NCBI GenBank assembly: GCA_964036315.1
Contig: OZ038479.1
Span: forward strand, 57,514,246-57,578,245
Direction: 5' to 3'
DNA from: Acanthosepion esculentum
Taxonomy: Eukaryota; Mollusca; Cephalopoda; Sepiida; Sepiidae
DNA length: 64,000 nt
Below are positions 45,910 to 59,558 of this stretch, piece after piece (the stretch's first letter is position 1; the number at the start of each line of letters is the position of its first letter). Under the pieces are notes generated by a model. The model saw nothing but the letters and a program-made list of their open reading frames with translations, ran no database searches and was not told where the DNA came from. The position numbers were made by a program, and so were the translations under genes.

Positions 45910-46153
45910 CGAGAGCATTTGGTGTTTATATTGCAAATTAACCACGACGAGTTATTGTAAATAATTATTAAATTTTGAAAAAATACATTTTCCGGGCATT
46001 TCGTTCATTTATTACTCTCACCACATAAGCTCACTAAGGTTTAAGTTTAGCTTTAACATCTCTACCGCTGAACCAAATATTCTTTTAATTTTAGTTGACA
46101 CTATGGAGAAGTGTCAGGGGTTCTTGGTATTATTTATCGGAAATTTCGGAATA

Positions 46154-47920
46154 TAGTGAGTCCCCCGTATTCGTGGGGTTTAGGGACCAGAACCGGCCGC
46201 GAATAGTTAAAATCTGCGAATACTTGTGACCCTCAAAAAGTGCTTATAAGTACCTATTTTGACTGAGTGTTAAAACCTCATATTGCAGGGAAATTTGTCC
46301 CGGCTTTCCCGCATCAAAGGGTTGAGGTTAAAAAATTGCAACAAAACGCGAGTAACAGCAAGCTTAGAGCGGACAAACTCTCTATTTTAGGTGCGGGCGA
46401 ATAAAGAAAAAACTCCTACTCGGTGTGTAACAATAAAAGAAGAAAGTGTTTATTTACATATACAGTAAAAAAGGGTAAAGGGATAAAGACAATTAGGAGA
46501 GAAAGAAAGGGAGAAGAGAAAGTCCTTTAAGTGAAGAGAAAATGTTCATGACAGAAAAAAAAGGCTTGCTCAGAATATTTCTCTGAGCGCCTAAAAATTC
46601 TTCAAGTGAGTATAATTTTGTTAAGGCTTGGAAACACTTATAGTTCTTGTAGAGTAGGAAAATGTTGGTAGATAGGAATCTTGCAGTTGAGCAAGTTCGT
46701 AGGTCAACGACTGAAGTCCAGTGGGTACCACAGAAGGAGAGGTGAAGGGATGCAGCTTTGAATTGGTCTTGAATTGTGGGCCGACGTTCGTTCTCGACAG
46801 CCCTTTAGTCGGTAGTTCTTCTTTGGTTGAAAGCGGTTCTGAAGTTGACTGGTGCTTTGTATCGTCGACCTTACAGACGGTGGATCGAATTCTCACTGCC
46901 AAACAGGCGTAGATTATTCAAATTTATGGAGATTTGGTGGACTCAGAAGAATCGGGGACTTTTCCCTCCAAAATCGTTATACAAATTTCCTGTCTCTCCA
47001 TTGGACACATTCTTATCTCTGATAAGAATCAAGGCTTTGGGAGCCGGTTTTGCAAGTAATAAAAACAGGTTGGACTGAACAAGCTGTGAGATTCCTCCAG
47101 ACTTTATGGCACCATGGAAGGAATAATTGTGGTTGAATTCCTTTTTATATTTTCCGGCTCTCTCGTTAGGCAGAAAATATATTCTTATCTCTGATAAGAA
47201 TCAAGGCTTTGGGATCCGGTTTTGAAAGTAAAAAGAGAGGTTGGAGTGAGGATAGAAAAAATAGCGACAATGTGAACTTGTAAAATATTGTTCTCAAATT
47301 AAATTCCAACAATATACCTTAATTTTTTATCCTAAACCCTTTAGAAACATTTCAAACCCTTTTAAAAACATTTTTGAAAAATTGGAGACCATAACACTTA
47401 AATTTTCTTTCATACGTACAATAACCGTTTTTAATTACACATAGCTCGATGCAACCATTAAAAATACTGTGTGTGGTAACAAGAGATAAAATATAAAGTT
47501 TATAAAGATTTTCTAAAAGCAGAACTGTGATGATGCCCCCAGACTTAGCATAATCTACTTTTGAGATCCCAGCCGCAGCCCCCAACAAAGAACAAAGCCA
47601 ATCACTACGCATGTTTGTTTTTATTTTTTATTTTTTTTTAATACAATGAAGATGTACAATTCTGTCGATTTTCACCATAAAAATGGACTGTTAATGTTTT
47701 AAGTTACTTAAATAACAGGAAGATTATGTTCTATCGAAAACAAAATAAAAAAAATACGTGAATCGAGGGAGTTCTCGGCGAATAATTTGTACATATGTTC
47801 TTCAGAAAAACACGCGATTATTCGGGATTTCCGCGAATAACAAGTACATATGTTCTAAAGAAAAATCCGCGGATGTGTGAAGCTGCGAATGCTGAAACGC
47901 GGATAGGCGGCGGCTCACTG
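46154..47920. mobile_element. Pogo-like element interrupted by an LTR-like repeat
   Basis: Left end TAGTGAGTCCCCCGTATTCG at 46154 and, on the minus strand from 47920, CAGTGAGCCGCCGCCTATCC are inverted relatives, with TA outside both (46152-46153 and 47921-47922). Subterminal sequences share GCGAATA-type words (CCGCGAATAGTTAAAATCTG and the inverse near 47860). About 1 kb of the interior (46270-47270) is an inverse copy of the 40440-41390 repeat. No transposase frame is visible. Confidence 0.6.
46270..47270 (-). repeat. LTR-like dispersed repeat, minus orientation
   Basis: Inverse copy of 40440-41390, with two copies of TCTTATCTCTGATAAGAATC (near 47013 and 47181) and AATATTTCTCTGAGCGCC near 46575. 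Confidence 0.6.
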
Positions 47921-48610
47921 TAAACAATTAAAAATCAGAGGTATAAACAAATGATATATGTTTATTTATTTGATTTTGATTGAAGTGCGTCCTTTGCAAT
48001 TCGAGGTAAGGAAAGCTCGTTCAGCTAGGTCCAGTTTACACGTCGCACCTACATCAGGGAGTTCGCTGCCAGGCTCGCGACACACTTGTCGAACTCTCTG
48101 CCTTCGGGCATAGAGGAACCCAGACGTGGCTATGCCTACAGGCAGAGTCTCGTCTGGGGAAGTAAACAAACCCGACCCATGTATGCGAGGTCTAAAGGGA
48201 ATTTTTGCCCGAGCCTACGGGCTCGGAATTGCCCCACATAAAAACCAGCCTTGCGCATCATCCCTCCTTGTGGGGAGGAGTGGGTAAAAAATACGAATCG
48301 TCATCTTACTGTCGGGAGTGTGATTACTTTGGAAATAGTTGCGGCGTATTCTCGGCCCTCAGAAGGGCAAAACAAAAAGTATTTTAACCACTTACTTTCT
48401 TCACGCGACCCGCTTTGCTGGTTTCTCTGACAGTGCCTTATCCCTGTCTGCCTGTCTCTTTATATATCTGCTGGCGCGAAATTCGGTTTCACCTACCAAC
48501 AAAACTCAAAAGTCGGGTAATTTGCTTTTCAAGCCCCGTGCGAAATATCTAATAAATATTTCCCAAATATTTACATTTAGGTGTAAATTTACATGCTTAA
48601 TTCGAAAATA
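47921..48610. other. GC-richer island, unassigned
   Basis: It stands out from the AT-rich surroundings. It has a hairpin CCGAGCC-TACG-GGCTCGG near 48209 and a 67-codon minus-strand frame (48169 to 47966) with no recognised motif. It may be part of an LTR or leader of an unrecognised element. Confidence 0.4.
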
Positions 48611-48639
48611 ACAAAGAACTTTTAATAAAAATCTAACCG

Positions 48640-48865
48640 ATTTGGAGTTATCGACAATAAAAGTTCGGACTCATTCGCGTCGCGGCAGTCATTGCTAGCG
48701 TTGTTTGCATATATTTGCTGCGGAATATACATTAAATTGTCTTGATTATTGCGCACGCAATTAGTTATCATGTGCGCAGTAATTGAGACAAAAAGAACCG
48801 TAAAAAGGCCGTTCACAAGGTAATCTTCCACGCAAATCTAATCAGCAGCGAATATATGCAAACAT
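48640..48865. repeat. Inverted-repeat element, short
   Basis: GTTTGCATATATTTGCTGC (48703-48721) faces GCAGCGAATATATGCAAAC (48845-48863) with one mismatch; inside, ATTGCGCAC faces GTGCGCAGTAAT. The wording (TTGTTTGCATATATTTGC, GATTATTGCGC) resembles the interior of 45236-45909. Confidence 0.65.
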
Positions 48866-49029
48866 TTTTTTTCCTTTTTTAGCAGGCACGAAAGCCCATG
48901 TTTGCCTTCACTTTCATCATAGCTTAGTTACGTTTTATACAATTCTAATAATCGCTTTTTAGAACAATAAATATTTGCCGAAGTTAATTAAAATAATTAT
49001 CCCAAATAATTATCCTATGGCTAGACCAC

Positions 49030-49445
49030 AAATTCCTGGAAGGGGGAAAATATCAGTGGCCGTAAAAGAAATGTCCTCAGTAAATGCCTAGAGAAATCGA
49101 AGGATTTTAAACACAAGGAACCAAATCTTGTTTAACACCGATTAATTTCTTTCGCCTTCTTCACGTTTTCAAGCGAAATATTTTTTTATCAAAATCAATT
49201 TCACATTTATATCGTGTTTATTAATTCTTCTTTTGTGTCATTTGTTTCAACCTCTAAATTATTCAATGAACTGTTTAAAAACTGCGTTGGTTGACAGTGA
49301 AAGAAATATCAACGAAATCGTTTTTGAATCAGAAAGAATTTTTTTTTTATTTGCTTCCAGTTTTGTAAGGTAAGTGGAAAAAAATTGACAAAAAAGAAAT
49401 CGTTATTTACCGACTTGTCTCTCCATTATTTTTATTTCATGTGTT
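49030..49445 (-). repeat. Dispersed repeat, family A, reverse copy
   Basis: It reads inversely to 1699-2110, with ATTTACCGACTTGTCTCTCC at 49406 and AAACACAAGGAACCAAATCT at 49111. Confidence 0.65.
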
Positions 49446-52400
49446 TTCTGTTTTAGCATCATAAAAATTAAAACGTTTAAAAAAAATTTAACTAAAGGAA
49501 ATTAAAATGCTTAAGTTCACTTGGAAGCAATGTGATTACCAACGAAAATCTTTATGCCTTTTTTTAACGAACAATAATTCAAAATTTTTTTAAATAGGAA
49601 GTTCTTACTATTTATTTTTTAAAATTTTGTTTCAACAACTGTATTTATTTACTCTTGATTGAGCATGGAAAGAAAAAAGCAAATATATCCGACTTCGTAC
49701 TTTTTTTTTTCCATAAGAAAGCAATTTCTAAAAATTAGATTTTAAAAAAATATTACAGGATAAGAAATATTTTTTTAACTTGATGGAGTTAGGAAAATTC
49801 TGCAGAAATGATTTTAGGCAAAAAAGAACTTTTTCATTCTGATTCACTCTTGTTTTTTTTCTTTTTGCTTCATTCAGTTTCCCTTCTTCACACACACACA
49901 CAAAAATATACACATGACAAAAATGGAGAAGACGTCGGATTTTAATAATTTATTTTGCAAAATAATGTTGAATTATTGCTGTTGGTTGAAATAATTTTGG
50001 TAAAACTAAAAAGAAAATCATAAAAAAAAATAATCTTTGTTCGTGTAGGCTGTATGTTATCGTTTCGATGCTATTGTATTTTATTTTGAAAAGTTTGTTT
50101 TGGAAGTCTCTCATGGCAGAACTTATTTCAGGTGCAGGGCTCCACCCCACTAAAATTTCTGAGAAAATATTTTTTGTTGCAAAGCAGAAGGTAAGGTAAG
50201 GTAAGGGTAGCATAGAAGAAGTAACCGAACTTAAGTCAACATTAATTTTTAAACCATCGCCATAAAACTTGATTGAATCTAATTTTCTTACGAAGCGGTT
50301 TCAATACTGTACTGTTTGTTATCAATAAATGAAGATTTTAAAGTAGGTATGTCCAATATTTCGCTAAAAAGTGGTATACATTGACGACAAAAGGTCCCCA
50401 AATTAATAAAACAATTTTTAACGTTTAAATATTTATGTTGTTATTAAAGAGGAAAGACCAAAGTATTTTCTGAATATTTTTTCAGATTTTTTAATCCTTC
50501 CTATAAATGTTAAAAATTTTATTAAAAATCTTGTTTTTTTTTTTCGAGTCAAAAAATTTCGTAAAATCGAACTTATCGACATTTCTGTCGGAAAGATCAG
50601 TTTGTTAGTTAAAAAATCATGAAAAATCAATTACACCTTTTTCTTTTGTTATCTTAGGAAATTTAGAATGATTAAAGTATACTTAATGTAATTTGAAAGA
50701 AACATTACTTACATTTTTAGCAGAAAATTTTTTAAGAGAGATATTTCCCAACAGTGTAGTCTATTTTGACAGGCGTTGATTGATGTACGTCAATATATTC
50801 ACAACTTACGGTACTGAAATTTATTGTACGGTACCGCCAAAGTGATATAATTCGTTCTAATTTTAAGTGAATCTGGTTAGTAGATTTTTTTTTTTTAAAT
50901 TCACTTTCAAATTTTTTTTTTTTTTTTTTTACCTTACGTTTGAGGAAGAATTCTGCACTGAAAATAACATTTAAATTATGAAAGAAAATCAAATTTTACA
51001 AGTAAAAATAAAACAGTAAAGAAAAATACATTTTTTTAAATTGAGGTTTATTATTTCAGTCATGAAATATTTTTCTGAGAATATAAAAATTACATGAAAC
51101 ACCATTAATTGAAACGGGTTAACTTAATGAAATGAGATTTTATTTCTTTTTTATTAAGGCAGATTTTTTTCTATTTATTAATAATTATATGGCAGTAATA
51201 TGAGTTTTATTTTATTTATTAATAAAATTAACATGCTAATAGCAGCTATGTTGGTTTTGTTTTGACTCGACAAGTATTTTTTAGTTTGAGTAGTAGCGAG
51301 CTAACTCCAGAAAATTTAAACTCCAAAAATCGTTTTAATTGATAATTTGTCGTGTGGATAATAATTCCAAAGTAATGTACAATGAATTTATGCATTCGAT
51401 TTCAAACTTGAAAATTTGGGTGGACTTCCAAGGGCGTTTTTTTTTTTTTTTGTAATTGTAAATAGTCGATATTTTCTTTTATCCCACTATTCGATTATAT
51501 TTGAATAGAAAAAGAAAAAAATTGAAAATAATACGACGATATTCAGAAAACTTGACAAGCGTTGTTTTCTTGTTACAAAGCCATTTCTGAAGTAAAAAAA
51601 AAACTTGCTTCTATCAAAGGAAACTACTCATGTGACATTATTTCAACAATGTGCATCCGTACTTTCGTTGTAGACGATTTTAAATACAATTTTGGAATAT
51701 TAAAAATTATTTTTAAAATAATTATGGTTGTCAGATTTTAATAAGCTTTCAAATTTATGATCTTTAAAAAGTAGAGAACATAATATATCATTTCCATAAG
51801 GTTGCAGAAAGAACTTAATGTATAAATATATAACAACCTTTTGTCATATTGTGTATTTAAAATTGAAAAAAAAAAGAAAATTAATGTAAAAATTTATTGT
51901 TCATCAAAAAATTTTTTTTCTTTCAGATAATAATTACCTTCGTATATATTATTCAGAAAAGCCATTAAAAACTTTCTTAATTAAATATTGTCTTAGTTTT
52001 ATTGGGTTTTGTATTTTTACAATTGAGGTAAAAGTTTGGACAATTTCGGACATTTTTTTAACAAAAAAATCGATGATTTAGATTTTTCAGAGTTTTGTGC
52101 ATTTAATTAAAAAAAAAAATTGAGGTTGCAAATAAATTTTTTTTTGTGTTTTCATAAAATTAAGTTCGAGGGGGGTAACAGATATAAAAAAAAAATATTT
52201 ATACCATGACTTTCAAAGAGACAAACATTTCTAAATTAAGTTCATTCATTTCTGAATAAGTTCTGAACTTTTCATTAAAATCCAACAAGTAGTTAATTTT
52301 TACAAGAATTTCGAAATTAATGTCTTTCAACTGATAAAAAAACAACTAAAAAAAAACGCTAAAAAGGTCAAAATTGGACATACCTATTTTAAAGTGGTCA

Positions 52401-54528
52401 GCTATAATGAAAGTTTTTTTTTTTATTGCAATATTTTACGTATATTTCATTTACTTTTAAATACTTTTTATGAAAAAAAAAACACACTCTCCTAATCATT
52501 TATTTTAACATCACAGAATTTAAAATTTTGAATTGAGATTTTTAATGAGTTACACACCCCTCTAACTGAAAAATGCTGGATTCGTTCCTGTATTTGTCAA
52601 TTAAAAATAAAATAAAATATACTTTCAAAATTTATTTTCATTCTGTTTTTAAGTAAAAAAAAGTAAACATTACTTATTGCAAAAATACTTAAATTTGCTT
52701 AATAAAAGACAAAGACTCAACGGCGAAAACATCTCTAGAACAAAGATTTTTAAGCGATTTTTAAATTTGATAGTTTACGGGGTTTTTTGTTTTTGTTTTT
52801 ATCTAAAGTTTTTGAAAAAAGAAAATAATTTTTGAAAATAAAATCTTTGTTTGCCTAGAGGCCTGATTCGTTTCAATGTGATTTTGGTAAGTTTGTTTTT
52901 TTGGGAGCTTCTCATGGCAAAACTTGTTTTAGTTTTTTAGGTACTTCTTAAAAACTGTAATTCGCCAAAAGAAAGAAAAGAAAATGTTTATGAGGATTTT
53001 ATTAGGAGGAAGAACAAAAGTATTTTTTATTATTGGTTAAATTTTTTTTTCTTTCGTGAGCGGTCGGCGTAAATATTTTACGATTGATGTTTTGTACGTA
53101 TATTCACTAATTCGCCGAAAAAATAGCATCATAGCACGATGAAAAAAGGCCCCAAACTTAATAAAAACAAAGTTTTATCACCGAAAAAATGTTAAGAAAG
53201 ACCAAAGTATTTTTTTTTTTTTTTTTTTTTTTTTAAACATAAATCCTATCTCGTTCGAAATTTTGGTTAAATTTTTTTTTTTTTTTATGTCAACGGTCAC
53301 GTAATATTTAGCATTAGTTTGTTTCTTTTAGCCTTTTTTTTCAGTTGAAAAACATTAATTCGGAAATTCTTGTAAAAATCAAATAATTGTCAGCTTTTAT
53401 TGAAACTGTAAGAACATATTCAAAAATGAATTAAAAAATGCCCGTTTTTTAGAAAGTCATGGAAAAATTTTTTATTTTCATCTGTTACCCCCCCCCTGAA
53501 AAATCTCAAAAATTCGAATTTGTTTAATTTATTGAATATACTAGTTAAAAGCAGAAGACTTTGAAGAATATAAATAAATCAAGTTTTTTAGTAAATTTCA
53601 AACCAGTATTTTAGGTACCTCCACAAAAAGTAAACAAAAAGAGCATATCATGATGAAAAACTTGAAATTTTATCGTCTATGTTCATGTTATTATTAAAGA
53701 GGAAAGATCAAAGTATTTGGGGGGTATTTTTTTTACATTTTTTAATCGTTCCTAGCACGTCCGAAATTTTCGTTAAAAATCGTGTTTTTTTTTTTGTTTT
53801 GTTTTTTGTCATCAAAACTGACATAATCAATCATTTTCAATCATTTTTTTTTCCATTTTATAAAAAAGATAAAAATTTCACTTTGAAATTCTTTTAGAAA
53901 TCGATTATCATTTTTTTCAAAACTTATTTTAATAAAATCAGAAATTATGATGCTTATTTAAAATATTTTAAACCAAGCTTAACTTAGCTTCTGCACCGAA
54001 AAAATGTAATTTGAAAATAAAACAAAGCAGGTCATAACCTTTTGCGTCACTTGACAGGTGACGAAAGACATTTCCATGACGTTTTTAGATAGCTTACGGG
54101 AGGATAATTCTTTCTGCGGATGCAGGGAAGTGAAATTATTTACATTTAAGTGAATAAATTTTTTTACCTCGTTATTTTTAAGGAAAACTTTCAGCGCTCT
54201 AAATTTTTTTTTGTACTGAGCTTTCACCTTTACGTTTACGATACTTTATGCAAAATATAAACAAATAAGACTGTTAAGAGTGAGATTAAATTTCATAAGA
54301 AAGGTATCTAATTAATTTATGTAGGCACTACCACAAGATTGCTAAAAAAAGAGCATAGCTTGATGAAAAAGACGCCAAACTTGCCGAAAACAAAATATTA
54401 TCATCTAATTGATCAATGTAATTTTTAATTATTTTTCAAAGTTTTTCTGCGTTTATTAGAATATTCTAACATTCGATTGAAAAAACCTTGTTTCTCGTCA
54501 TCACCGGAACTGTAGTAAATAACATGGC

Positions 54529-54559
<31 letters not shown>

Positions 54560-56640
54560 GTGCATTTTTTTTCTTATGACATGCATTCATTTTGAAAATC
54601 TTTTAAAAATAGAAACTATTCAGGAATGATGGAAATTATAAATATGTTATTCTTTTTTTAAAGTCATTATAAAAATATATTTTATATATATATTACCCCC
54701 CCCCAATAAAAAAATTAATGAAAACTCTAAAAATTCAATGTCAAAGCACGCAAATATATATATTCGTTAAAAACACAAGGCTTTGAGGAAAGTAAATCAT
54801 GTTTTTTTTTTGTTTTTTTTTTAATCTGCCCTCATAAATCAGCTCTGAATTGTAACATACAAAACTCAATAAAACAAAAATACTATATAATTTTAAATGC
54901 TTTTAGTTGTTTTTATCAATATGCATAATATTGTCTGAAGGCAAAAAACTTTTTCAATGAAAAATGACTTTTTAAAAGAATTGTTATTTTTAAAAAATAT
55001 TTTATTTTTACATAAAGTTGTTAAATATTGTAAAATTAGTAGAATGGTTCAATCCTTTATTTAATTGGTTATTTAAGTACATGTATCTGTACAGATTATA
55101 AAAAGCACAAGGTTTTTACAACAAACTAACCTCCAATGAGAATAATCTTACTGTTCCTTGCCCTATCTGTCATCAAAATCGCTATAAATCAAAGGTACGG
55201 AGGCACGGAAGAAACATGATACAATAAAAACATCACGTGACCTGATTTTGTATAAAAATGTTGTATGACACTTAAAGGCCTTTACATTTTTACATTTATG
55301 ATTGGCGAAACGTGTGGAGAAGTTTTACTTAAAAAAAAAAATCATGAACGTCTGATAACGATTGCATTGAATTTCTAAACCCCTGTTCTTACTTGGCTAT
55401 GAAAAATAAAATAAAAAGTGTATGTGATTATGCAGAAAAAAATGTCTAGCATTCCTGAATAGTTTCTGAAAGTTTCATTAAAATTTGACAATTATTTCTA
55501 TTTTTGCAAGATTTTCAAAATTAATGTGTGTCATAAGAAAAAAATGCACAACAAATTTGCCATGTTATTTACTAGAGTTCTGGTGATGACGAGAAACAAG
55601 ATCTTTTAATCAAAAGTTAAAACGTTCTAATAAAGACAGAAAAATTAAAAATTATTTTGTTCTTTCTTAATAGTAACAAACATTTTGGCGATAAAATTCT
55701 GCTTTCGTCAAGTTTAAGGCCGTTTTTTCATGCTATGCCAACTTAAAATAATGAGGTAAATAAGTTGTTAACATAAAGGTAAACTGTCACTTATGACCTT
55801 CCGTACTATAAATTTTCTCACGTAACATAACGCACATGTCACTTGTCAATCAACACCGCAGTTCAGACCAGCTTTCTCCCACTTGAAAGAACAAATTTTC
55901 AGTGCAGAAAGTAAGCAATCTTTGTTTCAAAGTATATTAAATAAACTTTATAATTTCTAATTTTCTTAAAATTATTAAAAAAAAATTTTAATTGATTATT
56001 TTTTTTTTTTTTTTTTTTTTATGAATTTTAAACGGCGGCATTCACTTTTGTAAACAAAAGTTAAAAAACAGCTGTTGATTGATTTCTGTCAATTTTTCTG
56101 ATTCAAAAAAATTCAAGATTTTTAACGAAAATTTTGGACGTGCTAGAAATTATTAAAAAATGTAAAAAAATATTCAAAAAATACTTTGATCTTTCCTCTT
56201 TATAATAACATTAACATTTAAACGATAAATTATTTTCAAGTTTAAAGCCTTTTTTATTCATGGTATGCTATTTTTTTATCGATCTCATGAACATGCCTAA
56301 TTTATAGGTACCTTTCTTATGAAATTTTATCAGAAGTGTACATAAAATACTCTAATTCTATGTACATTTACTACATTTTACTGTGTTATTTGTATTTTCA
56401 TTCATTTTATTATTAATTTTGATATTTCATTTATGGAAAAATGTCATAACTGAGATTAATATAAAAATAAGATCATATAAATTTCATAAGATGATACTGA
56501 TACTTGTAGGTACCCTTCTCAGTTGAAATTGAAGAATCAAATTAACTTCTCCACACGTGTTTCACAAAAGTAAAGGACTTAACAGCGGAGAACAATGTTT
56601 AAGTCAAATAACGCAACTTAATTATATTCTGGTTGGTCTT
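49446..56640. repeat. AT-rich dispersed repeat mosaic, family B
   Basis: No gene in about 7 kb. Modules occur in both directions: 52130-52330 direct to 600-820; 53340-53560 and 55430-55530 related in both orientations; 53610-53690 reverse of the GGAGGTACCT module; 55790-55960 and 50740-50990 share GACAGGCGTTGATTGATGTA-like words with 56060-56090. Many long T or A runs (for example 53209-53234 and 54531-54559). It could be pericentromeric-type DNA or piled-up insertions of one element. Confidence 0.55.
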
Positions 56641-56649
56641 CCTTACTTT

Positions 56650-57260
56650 ATAATTACAGAAAAATGTCCCCAAGTTCTCTGCGGTGCTGTCAAATGTGAA
56701 TGACATTTTATTTCCAGTGAAACTGCAGATTTTTGTGTCTATTTCAAAAGACATTGAACTATTTCTGATAAAATATCAGAGCAATAAACTATTACTTTTC
56801 CTTGCAGATGATCTTTTTAGCATGATCATGAAAATGTTAAGATTTGTAAAGAAAGAGCACAGTAAAATGATAATTACATTTAACAAACTGAATGAATTTG
56901 TAAGAATTTAGTCAAACCCAAACATTCATAAAGATCGAGTGTGGATTCCTGGCAGATACAGCTATGCAAAATTTATCCAAAAAAGGAAATGTGTCAACAA
57001 AAGATCAGTTTGCAAGCAGAATTGCAACAATGTTCATCACCATCATTGAGAAACTTCTGGCAAAGTCTCCCCTTACACACTATCCTGTCAGGTCACTTGC
57101 ATGGCAGAACCCTTGATGCACTTGTGAAAAAAAAATTTACAACAGAATACTTCTAAAAGATGTCTTTACAAAATGATAGATACAAATCAAATCGGCAAGT
57201 CTGATTGAGGAAGACGCTATTGGAAATATTGCTTTCAAGAATTTCAGCAAGCATGAAAAC
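56650..57260 (+). pseudogene. Relic of an unassigned repeat-borne protein
   Basis: The best frame (56684-56911) reads VNDILFPVKLQIFVSISKDI, FLADDLFSMIMKMLRFVKKE and FNKLNEF. A second frame follows (about 56935-57110) with VECGFLADTAMQNLSKKGNV, DQFASRIATMF and EKLLAKSPLTHYPVRSLAW. The sharp, colinear coding look across two frames marks it as a decayed gene. I have a recollection of similar multi-copy uncharacterised proteins in invertebrates but cannot name a family. Function unknown. Confidence 0.5.
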
Positions 57261-57329
57261 CAAGACATTTTGTTTTACTCTTTTTTTGTCTAGTTTGTGT
57301 TTTTGATTTGATGTCCATTCACTTTATGT

Positions 57330-57350
57330 ATGTATGTATGTATGTATGAG
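57330..57350. repeat. (TATG)n microsatellite
   Basis: About five tetranucleotide units of TATG. Confidence 0.85.
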
Positions 57351-59550
57351 TTGGTTGGTTTGGAAATTTATGTTTCAGTATCGGTTTCTGGCTTTCCTCC
57401 TTGATACCGCAGTTTCCGATTTGTTTTTCGGTTTTTAATTTAGTATTTTTACTTTCTAATGAAGCCATCCATTTTCTTGTATAATGATTACATTTCCAGT
57501 CGGTATCTGATTTCATTCGAGATTGATAAATTTGCAACTTAGTCTGCTCAACTCACAAATTCTTGTTTGTATATATGATCATTTTTAAAAATTTTTTTTT
57601 TTTTTTAGATTAAACTTTACACATGTTACTTTGTTTCACATAATCATCTTTATCAATATTCTTGAAACTGTACACTCAATCAGAAGACACCTTAAACTAC
57701 AATAAGGAAGATGTTTATTTCTTCTCTGACCCATGGAAGCTAATTACTTAAAAAATTATAAAGTAAGCAGCAAAAAGGAAAAAAAAAGATTAACTGATAG
57801 TATGTGTGGTAAAAGAACTTTCAAATTATTGAAACTACTGTCTTGCTATGTAAAATAAACTTCCATATACTTTTCAACTTTTGAGTGTTGTTTTTTGAAA
57901 CATCTGTCATTGGAAGTTTTAACTTGTGCGAAAGGGAGGGGGTCAATGTTTTGTTTACAAGGGTAATAAAAATTTATACGTTATGTGTTAAAAGACCACT
58001 GGAATTGAAAACCCAAAAACCACGAATTGGGGTGGGTAATAAAGTAGGGATTGTTCACATAAAGTCAGTTTTTAGGCCTTAAAGGTAATTTAGTCATAGA
58101 ATTCATGACTTAGTTTATTTGAAAGTTTAATAAACTTTAATCTATCAACAATAACTAACTACCATCTTTATTAACAAATTAGTAAAATACAAAAGAAATC
58201 ATCACATAAACGATCTATATATGTGTTTTTGGACAAAAAATTTTTGAAAGAGAAAATAGTATTTCTCTTCAGAAATTAATGTATGATGTGGCTTTTAAAA
58301 AGCCAAAAAATGAAACCTCTCATGTTTAAAATAATTAAAAATACACCAATTCTTTTCTGGTATGCCAGTCAACTGTTATTGGAGTTTTGCAAATAAATTT
58401 CTTCTAAACAAAGAAAATCAATGAGTTATTTTTTTTCCCCCTAAATAAATTTGTTTTTACCTAGCAAATACACCTAAGATTAAATATTTTCCTTGTTTAG
58501 AAAAATTTTATAGGCAGAAGAGTAACAAACTCAAACACGCACCAAACACTAGTGGCTAAAAAAGAATAATTTTTATTTTGGGTTTTCAAAAAATGACTTG
58601 CAGTTTTGAAAATATACACATTTTAAAACTGAGATTAAAACTTACATTATCTGTAATAATGGCTAATTTTAGGTGTATTATTCACTAAATAGAAACATAA
58701 TTTTATTTGTAGAAAATGATTTTACACTAGAGACTCGCATATCTGGAAATAAACATATTTTAAAAGTGAAATTAAGAACTATTTTAATTAATCTTAATAT
58801 CTAATTTCCCTAGATAAAAAACAAATTTATTTATAAAAATGTTCTGCATTCATTTTTCTTGTTTAAAGCAACTTTATTTTGTGATTGGCGTACACTGGCT
58901 TCTTACTAGAAAACAATTGTTACGACCATTACAAAAATATTGACTTCATAAAATTTAACATTAAGACGAAACTGGCAACTATTTTTTTTATTTTTGCTTG
59001 CTATTTTGTTGTAAACTTAATTTTACCACAAAAGTTTTTTGTTTTTAAACTGAAACAAATAGTTTTCAGATATCATGTATTTTCCTTTTTTTCTGTTTGA
59101 AAACATTCTATGATTTCCAAGTGTCATATTCATTATATTTTCTTTTTTTTCTTCATTTCTTTTGTAAACAAATAGATTTCACATTTATTTCCTAAAACTA
59201 GTCCATTAAAAATGTTAACATTTTTGTTCAGTCTTTTTCTCTTACAATGGTAAATGTTGATAAAATTTAATTTTATTAACATCTGAAAGTCTTTTTCAAT
59301 AGTGTTTCTTTGGATATGGTCACTCTGTAGTAATAGCACTTAAAAAAAAAAACAAAAAACAACAATTTTCGGTTTCTTTCATCCCAAGAGGGTTGCTAGA
59401 AATAAACACATATCAACTGTTATTTCCAGCATTTTAAGCTGGGAATAGCCTAATACTACTTTAGAATGAGGCTAGACTTTCATTTTCTGATGCCATTTTG
59501 AATTCTTCATGTGGTGTAACCTCGATTAAACCTACATTAATTAATTTGTA
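57351..59550. other. Unassigned AT-rich stretch
   Basis: No gene recognised. Around 58440-58520, 58660-58720 and 58800-58860 there are three loosely similar AT-rich blocks (AATAAATTTGTTTTTACC and ACAAATTTATTTATAA types), perhaps an old inverted-repeat element. Confidence 0.35.
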
Positions 59551-59558
59551 GACCAAAA

